From: Allobosea sp039673065
GTDB lineage: Bacteria > Pseudomonadota > Alphaproteobacteria > Rhizobiales > Beijerinckiaceae
Length of the DNA stretch: 64,000 bases
Direction of reading: 5' to 3'
NCBI RefSeq assembly: GCF_039673065.1
Contig: NZ_JBDJKW010000001.1
Span: 541,782 to 605,781, forward strand
This document shows, in pieces, positions 55,332 through 63,886 of the stretch. The first letter of the stretch is position 1; every line of letters begins with the position of its first letter. Below the pieces are notes generated by a model, which saw nothing but the letters and a program-made list of their open reading frames with translations, was not told the DNA's origin and made no database searches. The translations under genes were made by a program, and so were the position numbers.

Positions 55332-57062
55332 TCACGCCGGCTGCTTCTCGTGGATCCAGCCGCGCAGGACGGCGACGGAATCCGCGGGATTCTGCGAGAC
55401 CATGGCGCCGATCTTCTCGACCGACTGCGCCTTGAGCTGACCCTTGACCTGCGCGATCGCCAGCATGCGCTCCGACGGCGCCGCCACCTCGACCTCGCCG
55501 GAACGGTCGCCCGGCCCGGCGCCGGCAACGGCCGGCAGGGTGCCGGGATCGCCCGTGCCCGGCTCGCCGGAGATCAGCATGCCGTTGCGCATGAAGGTCG
55601 GGATCGCGCGGCTCTCGACGTCGGGCGCCAGCACCTGCTTCAGCAGCGGGCGCACCACCGTCATCATCACGATCAGCACCAGCAGGGCGATCACGCCGAT
55701 CTCGGCGAAGCGGACCATGTCCTCGCGGGTGAAGGAGAGCAGCTGCTGCATCAGCGTCTGCTCGACCAGGTCCGGGGTCTCCTGCGGCCCCTCGGCGAAG
55801 CGCAGGTTGATGACCTCGACCTGGTCGCCACGCTGCTGGTCGAAGCCGATCGCGGTGCGCACCAGCTGGGCGATGCGGTCGAGCTCCTCCTGCGGACGCG
55901 GCTGGTAGCTCGTCTCGTTGCCCTGGCGCTGATAGGAGCCGTCGACCAGCACGGCGACCGAGAGGCGTCGGACGCGGCCGCCCTCCTGCACCTCGGTGCG
56001 GGTGGTGCGGGAGATCTCGTAGTTCACGACCTCTTCGTTCTTGGAGTTCGTGTCGCGCTGGGCGCCCTGCTGGTTCTGGTTCTGCTGCGCGCCTGGCAGC
56101 TCGTTGCCGACGGTGACGCCCTCGCGCTGCTCGTTGCTGGCGGAGGCCTCGGCGCGGTTCTGCGTCGAGCGGACCACGCGCCCTTCCGGGTCGTAGGTCT
56201 CCGAGCGGCTCTCGACGCGGTTGGGATCGAGCGTGGCCGAGACCTGCACGCGCGCCCGGCCGGGCCCGACGATGCTGGCGACGATGTCCTCGACCTGCCC
56301 CTTGAGCCGGCGCTGGATGGCGCCCTGCCGTTCGTCGAGGCCGACGCCGGCCATGCCCTGCTCGCCCTGCGCGCCGTCGGCGAGCAGCCGGCCGCGCTCG
56401 TCGACGATCGAGACGCGCTCCGGCTTCAGCCCGTCCACCGCCGAGGACACGAGATGGCGCACGGCCCGGACCTGGGCGGCGTCGAGATCGCCCGCCAGCT
56501 TGAGCGCGATCGAGGCGCGCGGCTGCTCGCGGTCGCGCTCGAACAGGCGCCGCTCGGGGATGACGAGATGGACTCGTGCCGCCTGGACGCGGCTGATCGA
56601 GCGGATGGTGCGGGAAAGCTCGCCTTCGAGCGCGCGCAGATGGTTGATGTTCTGGACGAAGCTGGTCGACGAGAAGGCATCGCCCTTGTCGAAGATCTCG
56701 TAGCCGACGCCGCCGCCCGACGGGATGCCCTTGCCTGCGAGGTCGAGCCGCAGGCGCGGCACGTCGGCGCGCGGCGCCAGGATGGTCTGGCCGTCGCCGC
56801 GCAGCTCGTATTTCACGCCGCGCGCATCGAGGTCCTTGAGGATCGCCCCGACATCCTGGCTGGAGAGATCGGCGTAGAGCACGCCCATCGGCGGCTGCGA
56901 CATGCGCAGCATCACGAAGCCGAAGAAGCCGACGAGCGCGAGCGTCACGGCCAGCATCGCCGCCAGCCTCGCCGCACCGAACCTCCGGAACTGATCGACC
57001 AACCCGCCCACGCCGCGCTTCCGTTGCCCCGGGCCCCCATGAAAGGTCATGGAGGCAGCCAC
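55332..57062 (-). CDS. fliF: flagellar MS-ring protein FliF
   Basis: A 576-residue MS-ring protein: first membrane helix at about residues 34-54, then the secretin-like domains with VLYADLSSQDVGAILKDLD and VGYEIFDKGDAFSSTSFVQN, a hydrophilic Gln/Asn-rich insert near 300-340, second membrane helix (about 450-470, EIGVIALLVLIVMMTVV) and a cytoplasmic tail that binds FliG. The start is a GTG at 57062 or an ATG at 57050; neither has a strong ribosome-binding site. It opens the fliF operon and is preceded by CtrA-box-like sites. Confidence 0.94.
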   Translation of the reverse strand: MAASMTFHGGPGQRKRGVGGLVDQFRRFGAARLAAMLAVTLALVGFFGFVMLRMSQPPMGVLYADLSSQDVGAILKDLDARGVKYELRGDGQTILAPRADVPRLRLDLAGKGIPSGGGVGYEIFDKGDAFSSTSFVQNINHLRALEGELSRTIRSISRVQAARVHLVIPERRLFERDREQPRASIALKLAGDLDAAQVRAVRHLVSSAVDGLKPERVSIVDERGRLLADGAQGEQGMAGVGLDERQGAIQRRLKGQVEDIVASIVGPGRARVQVSATLDPNRVESRSETYDPEGRVVRSTQNRAEASASNEQREGVTVGNELPGAQQNQNQQGAQRDTNSKNEEVVNYEISRTTRTEVQEGGRVRRLSVAVLVDGSYQRQGNETSYQPRPQEELDRIAQLVRTAIGFDQQRGDQVEVINLRFAEGPQETPDLVEQTLMQQLLSFTREDMVRFAEIGVIALLVLIVMMTVVRPLLKQVLAPDVESRAIPTFMRNGMLISGEPGTGDPGTLPAVAGAGPGDRSGEVEVAAPSERMLAIAQVKGQLKAQSVEKIGAMVSQNPADSVAVLRGWIHEKQPA

Positions 57063-57087
57063 TAGGCAAGTTTTTCCCGGTGCATGG

Positions 57088-57112
57088 TTAGCAGGTGGTT
57101 AACGCGGCTTAA
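57088..57112. promoter_or_regulatory. CtrA-box-like sites upstream of fliF
   Basis: Minus-strand TTAA-GCCGCG-TTAAC (57098-57112) has both exact half-sites with N6 spacing. An overlapping plus-strand TTAG-N7-TTAAC (57088-57103) has N7 spacing with one mismatch. Both lie 25-50 bases before the fliF start, where CtrA sites lie in Caulobacter class II promoters. Confidence 0.6.
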
Positions 57113-57159
57113 GAGAGGCGTGGAAACCGCGATAATTCGCTGATCCGTCCCGTTCTGGA

Positions 57160-57194
57160 ACGCGAAAGGGCGCCGGCCTCGACGGCCGGCGCCC
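57160..57194 (-). terminator. terminator hairpin after sciP
   Basis: GGGCGCCGGCC pairs with GGCCGGCGCCC around a 5-base loop (57168-57194) and is followed on the minus strand by CTTTCG. It separates sciP from the fliF operon. The T-run is short. Confidence 0.7.
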
Positions 57195-57222
57195 TGTCCG
57201 ATCTCCGCGAGCGGAGGAAATC

Positions 57223-57498
57223 TTACTGGCGGTAGTGCTGGATCCGCGTCGTGCGCAGCCCGGCGAGGCCGTGCTGGTCGATCGACATCTGCCAGCTCAG
57301 GAACTCGTCGACGGTGAGGGTGTAGCGCTGGCAGGCCTCCTCGAGGCTCAGCAGCCCGCCGCGAACGGCGGCGACGACCTCGGCCTTGCGACGGATCACC
57401 CAGCGGCGGGTGTTCATCGGTGGCAGGTCCGCGATGGTCAGCGGGCTCCCGTCGGGTCCGATCACGTACTTCACACGCGGTCGCAGTGGCTCGGTCAT
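57223..57498 (-). CDS. sciP: CtrA inhibitor SciP (DUF1153)
   Basis: A 91-residue DUF1153 protein: VKYVIGPDGSPLTIADLPP, then the helix-turn-helix MNTRRWVIRRKAEVVAAVRG and LSLEEACQRYTLTVDEFLSW. In Caulobacter SciP binds CtrA at promoters and blocks transcription of its targets late in the cell cycle. The ATG at 57498 is chosen over an in-frame codon at 57513. It lies between flgD and fliF on the same strand, with several TTAA sequences in its upstream region. Confidence 0.94.
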   Translation of the reverse strand: MTEPLRPRVKYVIGPDGSPLTIADLPPMNTRRWVIRRKAEVVAAVRGGLLSLEEACQRYTLTVDEFLSWQMSIDQHGLAGLRTTRIQHYRQ

Positions 57499-57616
57499 CG
57501 TACTCTCACACAACTTAAACAGACCTACTCGTCGGCGACCTTAGCTCTCCGGACTTAAATTTTGCCTAAAGGAACCGCGCAGGCTTTCCCTAAGCGCGCG
57601 GCCCCCGCGCCCCGGC

Positions 57617-58297
57617 TCAGGAGCCCGACTTCACCGAGCGGACGCGGTCGAGCGGCACCTTGATCGCGCCGATCATCAGCGTCGGCACCGCGGTCGAGAA
57701 GTCGACGCCGTCGACCACGCCGCTGATCTCGCTCTTCACCGTGATCGCCGAGCCGTAGACGTCCTTGGCGTCGACGGTGAGCGTGTATTCGCCATCCGGC
57801 GCCGGCGAGCCCACCGAGGTCTTGCCGTCCCAGTCATAGCTCTGTTCGCCGGCCTTGAGCGTGATCGTGCCGGACTGCACCACCTTGCCGCTGGCATCCT
57901 TGATGGTGATCGTGCCGGTCCCGCCCTTGGAGGCGTCGAGCTTCCAGCTCGCCTGCCCGTCCTTGAGCTGGGTGGCCGCGCCGTCGGCCCTGACCGTCTG
58001 GCCGACGAAGCCGATCGCACTGGCGCCCGTCGTCGCCTTGCTGACGCCGAGCAGCGCCGTCAGCGTCTCGTTCTGCTTGAGCTGCTGCTCGACGCCGGCG
58101 AACTGCACCAGTTGCTGGGTGAACTGATTGGTGTCGAGCGGGTCCAGCGGGTTCTGGTTGCGCAGCTGCGTGGTCAAAAGCGTCAGGAACTGGTCGAAAT
58201 TATTGGCGATAGAGGTGCCGCTACCGGTGACGTTCGTGCCGTTCTGCGCCGCGGCGGCCGTCGCGGGGCTCATCGCCTGGGTGTTGGAGACGGTCAT
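57617..58297 (-). CDS. flgD: flagellar hook capping protein FlgD
   Basis: A 226-residue hook-cap protein: the N-terminal export and cap region with FLTLLTTQLRNQNPLDPLD and FTQQLVQFAGVEQQL, then the FlgD Ig-like domain (ATQLKDGQASWKLDA, YDWDGKTSVGSPAPDGEYTL) and the C-terminal VDFSTAVPTLMIGAIKVPLD. It lies 14 bases after fliK in the same operon. Confidence 0.95.
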   Translation of the reverse strand: MTVSNTQAMSPATAAAAQNGTNVTGSGTSIANNFDQFLTLLTTQLRNQNPLDPLDTNQFTQQLVQFAGVEQQLKQNETLTALLGVSKATTGASAIGFVGQTVRADGAATQLKDGQASWKLDASKGGTGTITIKDASGKVVQSGTITLKAGEQSYDWDGKTSVGSPAPDGEYTLTVDAKDVYGSAITVKSEISGVVDGVDFSTAVPTLMIGAIKVPLDRVRSVKSGS

Positions 58298-58311
58298 GCG
58301 TCTGCTCCCGC

Positions 58312-59805
58312 TCAGATGCTGAGATCGACGCCGCCGAGGCGCGTCATGGCGTGTGGGCGGATCGCCTGCGTCACCGCGGCGACGTCGTCGCTTGTCTCGA
58401 CCCAGGCGCGCTGCGGGCGCGGCTGCTCGTCGGGCCTGCCCTGCTGGCGCGAGCCCGTCTGGTCGGAGGGATCGCGCAGGCCCATCTGCACGCCGCCTTC
58501 GGAGGGCTTGAGCCCGGCCTGCTCGAAGGCGCGCTCCAGTGTCCGCGCATCGCGCTGCAGCAGGTGCAATGTCTCGACCCGGTCAACGGTCAGCTTGGCA
58601 CTGACGCCGCCATCCTCGGAAATCTCGAGCCGGACATCGACGCGGCCGAGCTCGGCGGGGTCGAGCCTGATGTCGAAGCGGCGGTTGCCGGCGAGCGCCC
58701 GCGCGCCGATCTCGATCGGCACCAGATGCGCCGGCGTCGGCCGGCCGGCATCGGCAGCGGCGGTCGCCCGGCGCAGCGCCTCGCTCGTCTCGGCAGCGGC
58801 CTTCGCGTCGCCCTCGGGCAGATGCTTCTCGGGGCGATGCCCCTCCGGCGCCGCCAGCCCGGCCGGCAGCACCGGCGGCTGGGCCTGGACCGGCGGCGGC
58901 ACGACCGGCGCGGCCGACGGCTGCGACGGGCCTGCCTGTGTTGCCTCGGTCGCCTGCCCCGCGGTTGCGGCCTTGGTGTCCTGCCCGGCTTCGGGCGCGC
59001 GCACCTTGCCCGCCGGCGCAGCCTCGGCCTGCGCCTCGCCGGCATCCGGCGTCGCGACCGCCGCCTCGCCCGCCGCCTTCGGAAGGCCGGCTGCGTGCAG
59101 GATGGATGGTCCGGCCGGCTGTGCCGGGCCGGGCTGGACGCCGGAGCCGCCGGCCGTCGGGGCAGGCTGTGTCGCCTCGCCCGCAACCGGCGCGGTGGTC
59201 TGGACCGGCGCGACGAGCGCCAGCGTGGCATCGGCGACACCGGCGAGCTGGGCCGGCGCCGCCGCCTGCGCCTCGGGAGCTTCCTCGCCGGACACAGCCG
59301 TCTTCTCGCCCGGCTTGTCGGACTTGGCCTCAGCCGCACCGGGCGAAGCCGGCAGCACGGTGCCCTGAACCGGCACGGGCAGCACGATCGCAGCCGGCAA
59401 CGCCGCCGCTTGTGTCTCTTGCGCAGGCGTCCCGCTTGCCGGCGTGACCTTGGTCTCGGCCGCCATCTCGGCCGTCGGCGCGGCCACGATCTCTCCGGGC
59501 GCCTTGGCCGGTGTCGCGGCCGCGGCGGGCTGCGCGGCGACGGCCGGCGTCGCGGCCTCCTGGCCCTCGGGCCCGGCAGCCTGTTCGTTGGCGGCCGGCG
59601 CCTCGCCGGTCCGGCCGGTGCGCTCGGGCGGCCTGGCGCGCGCCGGCTCTGGACGGACTGAAGGCGCGGTCGGCGCCGTGCGGCGCGCGGGTTCCTCCGC
59701 CGGCAGGACGAAGTCTCGGCCATCCTCGCCCCGGGCAGCGGCACGCCGCCCGGCAGGCGCCGTATCGAACGGCGCGGCAGAACGCGAGACTGAGGCGGTG
59801 GACAT
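58312..59805 (-). CDS. fliK: flagellar hook-length control protein FliK
   Basis: A 497-residue protein. The first 370 residues are Ala/Pro/Glu-rich low-complexity sequence, as expected of the molecular-ruler part. The C-terminal Flg_hook domain is clear (FDIRLDPAELGRVDVRLEIS, LTVDRVETLHLLQRDARTLE). The ATG at 59805 is preceded by GGAGAAG; the frame continues 66 bases upstream without support. It is the first gene of the fliK-flgD pair. Confidence 0.9.
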   Translation of the reverse strand: MSTASVSRSAAPFDTAPAGRRAAARGEDGRDFVLPAEEPARRTAPTAPSVRPEPARARPPERTGRTGEAPAANEQAAGPEGQEAATPAVAAQPAAAATPAKAPGEIVAAPTAEMAAETKVTPASGTPAQETQAAALPAAIVLPVPVQGTVLPASPGAAEAKSDKPGEKTAVSGEEAPEAQAAAPAQLAGVADATLALVAPVQTTAPVAGEATQPAPTAGGSGVQPGPAQPAGPSILHAAGLPKAAGEAAVATPDAGEAQAEAAPAGKVRAPEAGQDTKAATAGQATEATQAGPSQPSAAPVVPPPVQAQPPVLPAGLAAPEGHRPEKHLPEGDAKAAAETSEALRRATAAADAGRPTPAHLVPIEIGARALAGNRRFDIRLDPAELGRVDVRLEISEDGGVSAKLTVDRVETLHLLQRDARTLERAFEQAGLKPSEGGVQMGLRDPSDQTGSRQQGRPDEQPRPQRAWVETSDDVAAVTQAIRPHAMTRLGGVDLSI

Positions 59806-59885
59806 GATCTTCTCCGGCGGGCGCCATACGCGGACGGCATCCGGCGAGAGCAAGAGCCGCGCCACAGGCAAAGAAAAGCGATTTC

Positions 59886-59900
59886 AATATCTTAGATATT
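59886..59900. promoter_or_regulatory. 15-base AT-rich palindrome upstream of fliK
   Basis: AATATCT-T-AGATATT is a perfect palindrome around one central base in a short AT-rich island about 80 bases before the fliK start and 155 bases before mnmA. It could be an operator or part of the fliK promoter. No sigma-54 GG/GC pair was seen nearby. Confidence 0.4.
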
Positions 59901-60054
59901 ATCCCGCCCTCGCCGCCCCGGCAGGAAGCGCCCTCGCCGCCCCTTCGCCCGGCAGGATTTGCCGCGCTTCGCTGGCATGAGGCGGCCAAAGGCGGTATAG
60001 ACCGGCTCGAACGGGCCCTCCGGCGCCCGCGATCAGCGTAGCGCCGCCATCGTC

Positions 60055-61233
60055 ATGACCCTCCCCCTGAATTCGCTCGACATCGCCAAGCCGCCTGCGG
60101 CGACGCGCGTCGTCGCGGCCATGTCGGGCGGTGTCGATTCCTCGGTCGTCGCGGCGATGCTGAAGCGCCAGGGCTACGACGTCGTCGGCGTCACGCTGCA
60201 GCTCTACGACCACGGCGCAGCGGTGCATCGCGCCGGCGCCTGCTGCGCCGGGCAGGACATCCACGACGCCCGCCGCGTCGCCGAGGCGATCGGCATCCCG
60301 CATTACGTGCTCGACTATGAGAGCCGCTTCCGCGACGCGGTGATCGAACGCTTCGCCGAGAGCTATCTCGCCGGCGAGACGCCGATCCCCTGCGTCGAAT
60401 GCAACCGCACGGTGAAGTTCCGCGACCTGCTCGGTCTGGCGCGCGAACTCGGTGCCGACGCCCTGGCCACCGGCCATTACGTCGCCAGCCGCCCGCTCGG
60501 TAACGGTCATCGCGGCCTGTTCCGCGCCGCCGACCCCAATCGCGACCAGAGCTACTTCCTCTACGCCACGACGCAGGAACAGCTCGACCTGCTGCGCTTC
60601 CCGCTCGGCGAGATGGACAAGGCGAGCACGCGCGCGCTCGCCGCCGAATTCGGCCTCGCCATCGCCGACAAGCCTGACAGCCAGGACATCTGCTTCGTGC
60701 CGAACGGGCGCTATGCCGAGGTGATCGAGCGGCTCAAGCCCGGCGCCTCGCGCCCCGGCGAGGTGGTGCATCTCGACGGCCGCGTGCTCGGCCGCCATGA
60801 CGGCGTGCTGCACTATACGGTCGGCCAGCGTCGCGGCCTCGGCATCAGCGGCGGCGAGCCGCTCTATGTCGTTCGCCTCGACGCCGAGCAGGCCCGCGTG
60901 ATCGTCGGCCCGCGCGAGGCGCTCAGCGTCGACCGCGTCGACCTGCGCGACCTCAACTGGATCGGCGACGTGCCGCTGGCGGAGCTTCCCGCCGACGGTC
61001 TCGCGGTCGCGGTGCGCGTGCGCTCGACCCGCGCGCCCCGCGAAGCCAGGCTGCTGCGCGACGGCGACGGCGTCCACATCCTGCTGGCGCAGGGCGAGGA
61101 AGGCGTCTCCCCCGGCCAGGCCTGCGTGATCTACGATGGCGACGGCCCGGGCGCCCGCGTCCTCGGCGGCGGCGTCATCATGCCCGCCCTCGCCCGCCCC
61201 GCAACCGCAACGCCAGCCTACGCCACGCTATGA
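60055..61233 (+). CDS. mnmA: tRNA-specific 2-thiouridylase MnmA
   Basis: A 392-residue enzyme that thiolates U34 of Lys, Glu and Gln tRNAs. The ATP loop AAMSGGVDSSVVAAML is near residue 22, the first catalytic Cys is in PCVECNRTVKF and the second in DSQDICFVPNG. HYTVGQRRGLGISGGEPLYV follows in the central domain. Length is usual. Its stop overlaps the start of the methyltransferase gene by four bases. Confidence 0.95.
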   Translation: MTLPLNSLDIAKPPAATRVVAAMSGGVDSSVVAAMLKRQGYDVVGVTLQLYDHGAAVHRAGACCAGQDIHDARRVAEAIGIPHYVLDYESRFRDAVIERFAESYLAGETPIPCVECNRTVKFRDLLGLARELGADALATGHYVASRPLGNGHRGLFRAADPNRDQSYFLYATTQEQLDLLRFPLGEMDKASTRALAAEFGLAIADKPDSQDICFVPNGRYAEVIERLKPGASRPGEVVHLDGRVLGRHDGVLHYTVGQRRGLGISGGEPLYVVRLDAEQARVIVGPREALSVDRVDLRDLNWIGDVPLAELPADGLAVAVRVRSTRAPREARLLRDGDGVHILLAQGEEGVSPGQACVIYDGDGPGARVLGGGVIMPALARPATATPAYATL

Positions 61234-61859
61234 CGACAACGAGCGGCCTCGACGCGCAGAAGCGCATCTACGCGACCTGGGCAAAGTTCTACGACCGCAT
61301 CTATACGCGCCTGCTCGCCCGGGCCCAGCGCGAGGCGGTCGCCGCCGCCTGCACCGGCGGGCCGGAGATCCTCGAGATCGGCGTCGGCACCGGCCTGACC
61401 CTGCCCTATTTCCCCGCCGACCGCAGCGTCACCGGCGCCGATCTCTCGCTCGACATGCTGCGCGTCGCCCGCGCCCGCGTCGCCCGCGACCGGCTCGCCC
61501 ATGTCCGCGGCCTCTTTGTGATGGACGCCTGCCGCCTCGCCTTCGCCGATGCCAGCTTCGACATGGTCACGGCCCAGTTCATGATCACGCTGGTGCCCGA
61601 TCCCGAGCAGGCACTCGACGAGATGGACCGCGTGCTGCGCCCGGGCGGCGAGATCATCGTCTCGAGCCGCCTGGTCGCCGATGGCGGCCTCGCCGCACCG
61701 TTCTGGAAGCTGGTCTCGCCGCTGGCGCGCGCCGTGGGCTGGAGCAGCGACTTCAAGGTCTCGCGCCTGACCGACTGGGCCGCCGCCACCGGCCGCTACG
61801 AGACCGTCCATGTCGGGCAGGGCTATTTCAAGGTGGTCAGGCTGCGCAAGCTGCGCTGA
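61230..61859 (+). CDS. class I SAM methyltransferase, probably PmtA-type
   Basis: A 209-residue methyltransferase with motif I ILEIGVGTGLTLPYFP near residue 48, then GADLSLDMLRVARARV and the segment VMDACRLAFADASFDMVTAQ, followed by VLRPGGEIIVSSR. The last segments closely resemble Rhodobacter-type phosphatidylethanolamine N-methyltransferase (PmtA), which makes phosphatidylcholine. A UbiE-like enzyme with another substrate is the alternative. It overlaps mnmA by four bases (ATGA). Confidence 0.75.
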   Translation: MTTTSGLDAQKRIYATWAKFYDRIYTRLLARAQREAVAAACTGGPEILEIGVGTGLTLPYFPADRSVTGADLSLDMLRVARARVARDRLAHVRGLFVMDACRLAFADASFDMVTAQFMITLVPDPEQALDEMDRVLRPGGEIIVSSRLVADGGLAAPFWKLVSPLARAVGWSSDFKVSRLTDWAAATGRYETVHVGQGYFKVVRLRKLR

Positions 61860-62008
61860 CAGGGCGGGCAGCCCCACGCGGCCTGCCAGTCCACAAGGCA
61901 GATCGTCACGGCATCGCCGCGGTGCAAAGCCCCCTTGACGCGACGCCGAAGCCCCTCCTATATGCGCCCGACCGCGATCGGTCGCCGGCTTCCGGCGCCA
62001 CGCATCGG

Positions 62009-62085
62009 GGCGGGGTAGCTCAGCTGGTTAGAGCAGCGGAATCATAATCCGCGTGTCGGGGGTTCAAGTCCCTCTCCCGCTACCA
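62009..62085 (+). tRNA. tRNA-Met (elongator), anticodon CAT
   Basis: A full cloverleaf with encoded CCA: acceptor GGCGGGG, D-arm GCTCAGCTGGTTAGAGC, anticodon arm GCGGA-ATCATAA-TCCGC with CAT at 62043-62045, T-arm GGGGGTTCAAGTCCCT. The first pair is G-T and the body is unlike tRNA-fMet or the Ile2 (CAT) tRNA, so elongator Met is the best call. It is followed by a terminator. Confidence 0.93.
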
Positions 62086-62119
62086 TTCTTCTCCTTACCG
62101 ACATGAGAAGATGTCCGAG

Positions 62120-62144
62120 ACCGGCCCTACACAGGCCGGTTTTT
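62120..62144 (+). terminator. intrinsic terminator after tRNA-Met
   Basis: ACCGGCC-CTACACA-GGCCGGT followed by TTTT, 35 bases after the CCA end. Confidence 0.88.
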
Positions 62145-62185
62145 GCGCCTCGTCGATGCCGGTGCCCGACGGGGGACGCCGGGCT

Positions 62186-62734
62186 TCAGCCGCCGTCGGC
62201 GCGGCGCATCTGCGCTGGATACCATTTGGTGAACTTGAAGGCGCCGACGAGCGCGGCGATGGTCGCCCAGACACCGACATGCTGCGGGATGTCGGGGCGA
62301 TAGATCAGGATCAGGTCGGCGAGCACGAGGACCGCGAACGCCAGAGCCCAGACGCCGGTGATCACGACATTGGTTTTGTGGAAGCGCGGCGAGGTCCACA
62401 GGGCTGGATCGACGGAGTCGCGTGCGTACTGCCCGGTAAACGGCCTGCCGATCAGCAGCGAGACGAGCACGATCAGCAGCAACCCGGCGTCGACGCGCAA
62501 GCGGACGTCCATGATCGACCATGCGGGGCGCGCGAGCAGGGCGTAAAGCGCTAGCCCGCCGAACAGGATCGCCGTGCCGATTTCCAGAATCTTGAGGCTG
62601 CGCCCGGCGAGCACCTCCCGCGCGACCAGCGCGACCGCGACCACCGCCCCGGCGACCAGCCCCTCGAGATGCCCGACCGCCCGATCGACCAGCGCGAAGG
62701 CGATAAAGGGCGCAAAACCCAACAGCAGGTTCAT
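62186..62734 (-). CDS. membrane protein of unknown function
   Basis: A 182-residue protein with about six membrane helices (MNLLLGFAPFIAFALVDRA, LVAGAVVAVALVAREVL, AILFGGLALYALLA, VDAGLLLIVLVSLLIGRPF and two more) and a short basic C-terminal tail. GGAGA lies seven bases before the ATG at 62734. The helix pattern recalls septation-type (YciB-like) membrane proteins, but I cannot name the family. Confidence 0.7.
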   Translation of the reverse strand: MNLLLGFAPFIAFALVDRAVGHLEGLVAGAVVAVALVAREVLAGRSLKILEIGTAILFGGLALYALLARPAWSIMDVRLRVDAGLLLIVLVSLLIGRPFTGQYARDSVDPALWTSPRFHKTNVVITGVWALAFAVLVLADLILIYRPDIPQHVGVWATIAALVGAFKFTKWYPAQMRRADGG

Positions 62735-62808
62735 CGGCGGTCTCCAGCACCGCTCGAACCATACAACCGGCGTGGTACGACGCAATCCGGGATTTCTGCC
62801 GAAACGCA

Positions 62809-62838
62809 CCGCCGCGCCTTCGACCAAAGGCGCGGCGG
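62809..62838 (-). terminator. hairpin after the alcohol dehydrogenase gene
   Basis: CCGCCGCGCCTT pairs with AAGGCGCGGCGG around CGACCA, ten bases after the stop; the minus strand continues TGCGTTTC. It is a probable terminator with a short T-run. Confidence 0.6.
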
Positions 62839-62848
62839 TTCGGCCTGG

Positions 62849-63886
62849 TCAGGCCGCGAGGATGACCTTCATCGCCTTCTCGCGGGCGGCATTGCCGAAG
62901 ACCTCGTAGGCATCGAGGATCTCGTCGAGCTTGAAGCGATGGGTGATCAGCTTCGACGGATCGACCTTGCCGGCGGCGAGGGTCTTGAGCAGCATCGGCG
63001 TGGTGTTGGTGCAGACCAGCCCCATGGCGATGTTGATGTTCTTGATCCAGAGCTCCTCGATATGGAGCTGGACCGGCTTGCCGTGCACGCCGACATTGGC
63101 GATGTTGCCGCCGGCCGAGACGATCTTCTGGCAGATGTCGAAGGTCGCCGGCACGCCGACCGCCTCGATCGCCACGTCGACGCCCTGGCCTTCGGTCAGC
63201 TCCATCACCTTGGCGACGGCATCCTCTTCGCCGACCTGGATCGTGTCGGTCGCGCCGAACTGCCGCGCCAGCGCCAGCCGGGCCGGGTCCATGTCGATCA
63301 TCACGATGCGGCCGGGCGAATAGAACTGCGCGGTCAGCAGCACCGACATGCCGACAGGCCCGGCGCCGACGATCGCGATGGTGTCGCCGGGCTTCACGCG
63401 ACCCGACTGCACGCCGATCTCAAGCCCGGTCGGCATGATGTCGGAGAGCATCACCAGCGCTTCCTCGTCCGCTCCGGCGGGGATCGGATAGAGCGAGTTG
63501 TCGCCGTGGGGAATGCGGACGTATTCGGCCTGGGTGCCGTCGATCTTGTGGCCCAGGATCCAGCCGCCATCCGAGCAGTGGGCATAGAGCTGGCGCTTGC
63601 AGTTCGGGCAGGCGCCGCAGGAGGTGACGCAGGAGATCAGGACGGGATCGCCCTTCTTGAAGTTGCGCACCGCCGCGCCGACCTCCTCGATGACACCGAC
63701 GCCCTCATGGCCCAGCGTCGTGCCGGGAACCACGGCCGGCACGTCGCCTTTCAGGATATGCAGGTCGGTGCCGCAGATCGTGGTCTTGGTGACGCGCACG
63801 ATCACATCGGTCGGCTTCTGGATGGCGGGCTTCGCCTTGTCGGCCCAGTCCTTCTGGCCGGGGCCATTGTAAACCAACGCTTTCAT
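62849..63886 (-). CDS. zinc-dependent alcohol dehydrogenase
   Basis: A 345-residue MDR dehydrogenase. The catalytic zinc site TICGTDLHILKGD and GHEGVGVIEEVG, the structural four-Cys loop (CVTSCGACPNCKRQLYAHC) and the NAD loop IVGAGPVGMSVLL are all present, unlike in the MDR protein at 11889-12917. It oxidises an alcohol or reduces an aldehyde; the exact substrate is not evident. A perfect GGAGGAA site precedes the ATG. Confidence 0.93.
   Translation of the reverse strand: MKALVYNGPGQKDWADKAKPAIQKPTDVIVRVTKTTICGTDLHILKGDVPAVVPGTTLGHEGVGVIEEVGAAVRNFKKGDPVLISCVTSCGACPNCKRQLYAHCSDGGWILGHKIDGTQAEYVRIPHGDNSLYPIPAGADEEALVMLSDIMPTGLEIGVQSGRVKPGDTIAIVGAGPVGMSVLLTAQFYSPGRIVMIDMDPARLALARQFGATDTIQVGEEDAVAKVMELTEGQGVDVAIEAVGVPATFDICQKIVSAGGNIANVGVHGKPVQLHIEELWIKNINIAMGLVCTNTTPMLLKTLAAGKVDPSKLITHRFKLDEILDAYEVFGNAAREKAMKVILAA

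Noticed and set aside
51893..55435. 1180-residue plus-strand open frame across flbD, fliN, fliH and fliG
   Set aside because: It is an antisense shadow of the fliF operon, whose genes are all identified by family motifs.
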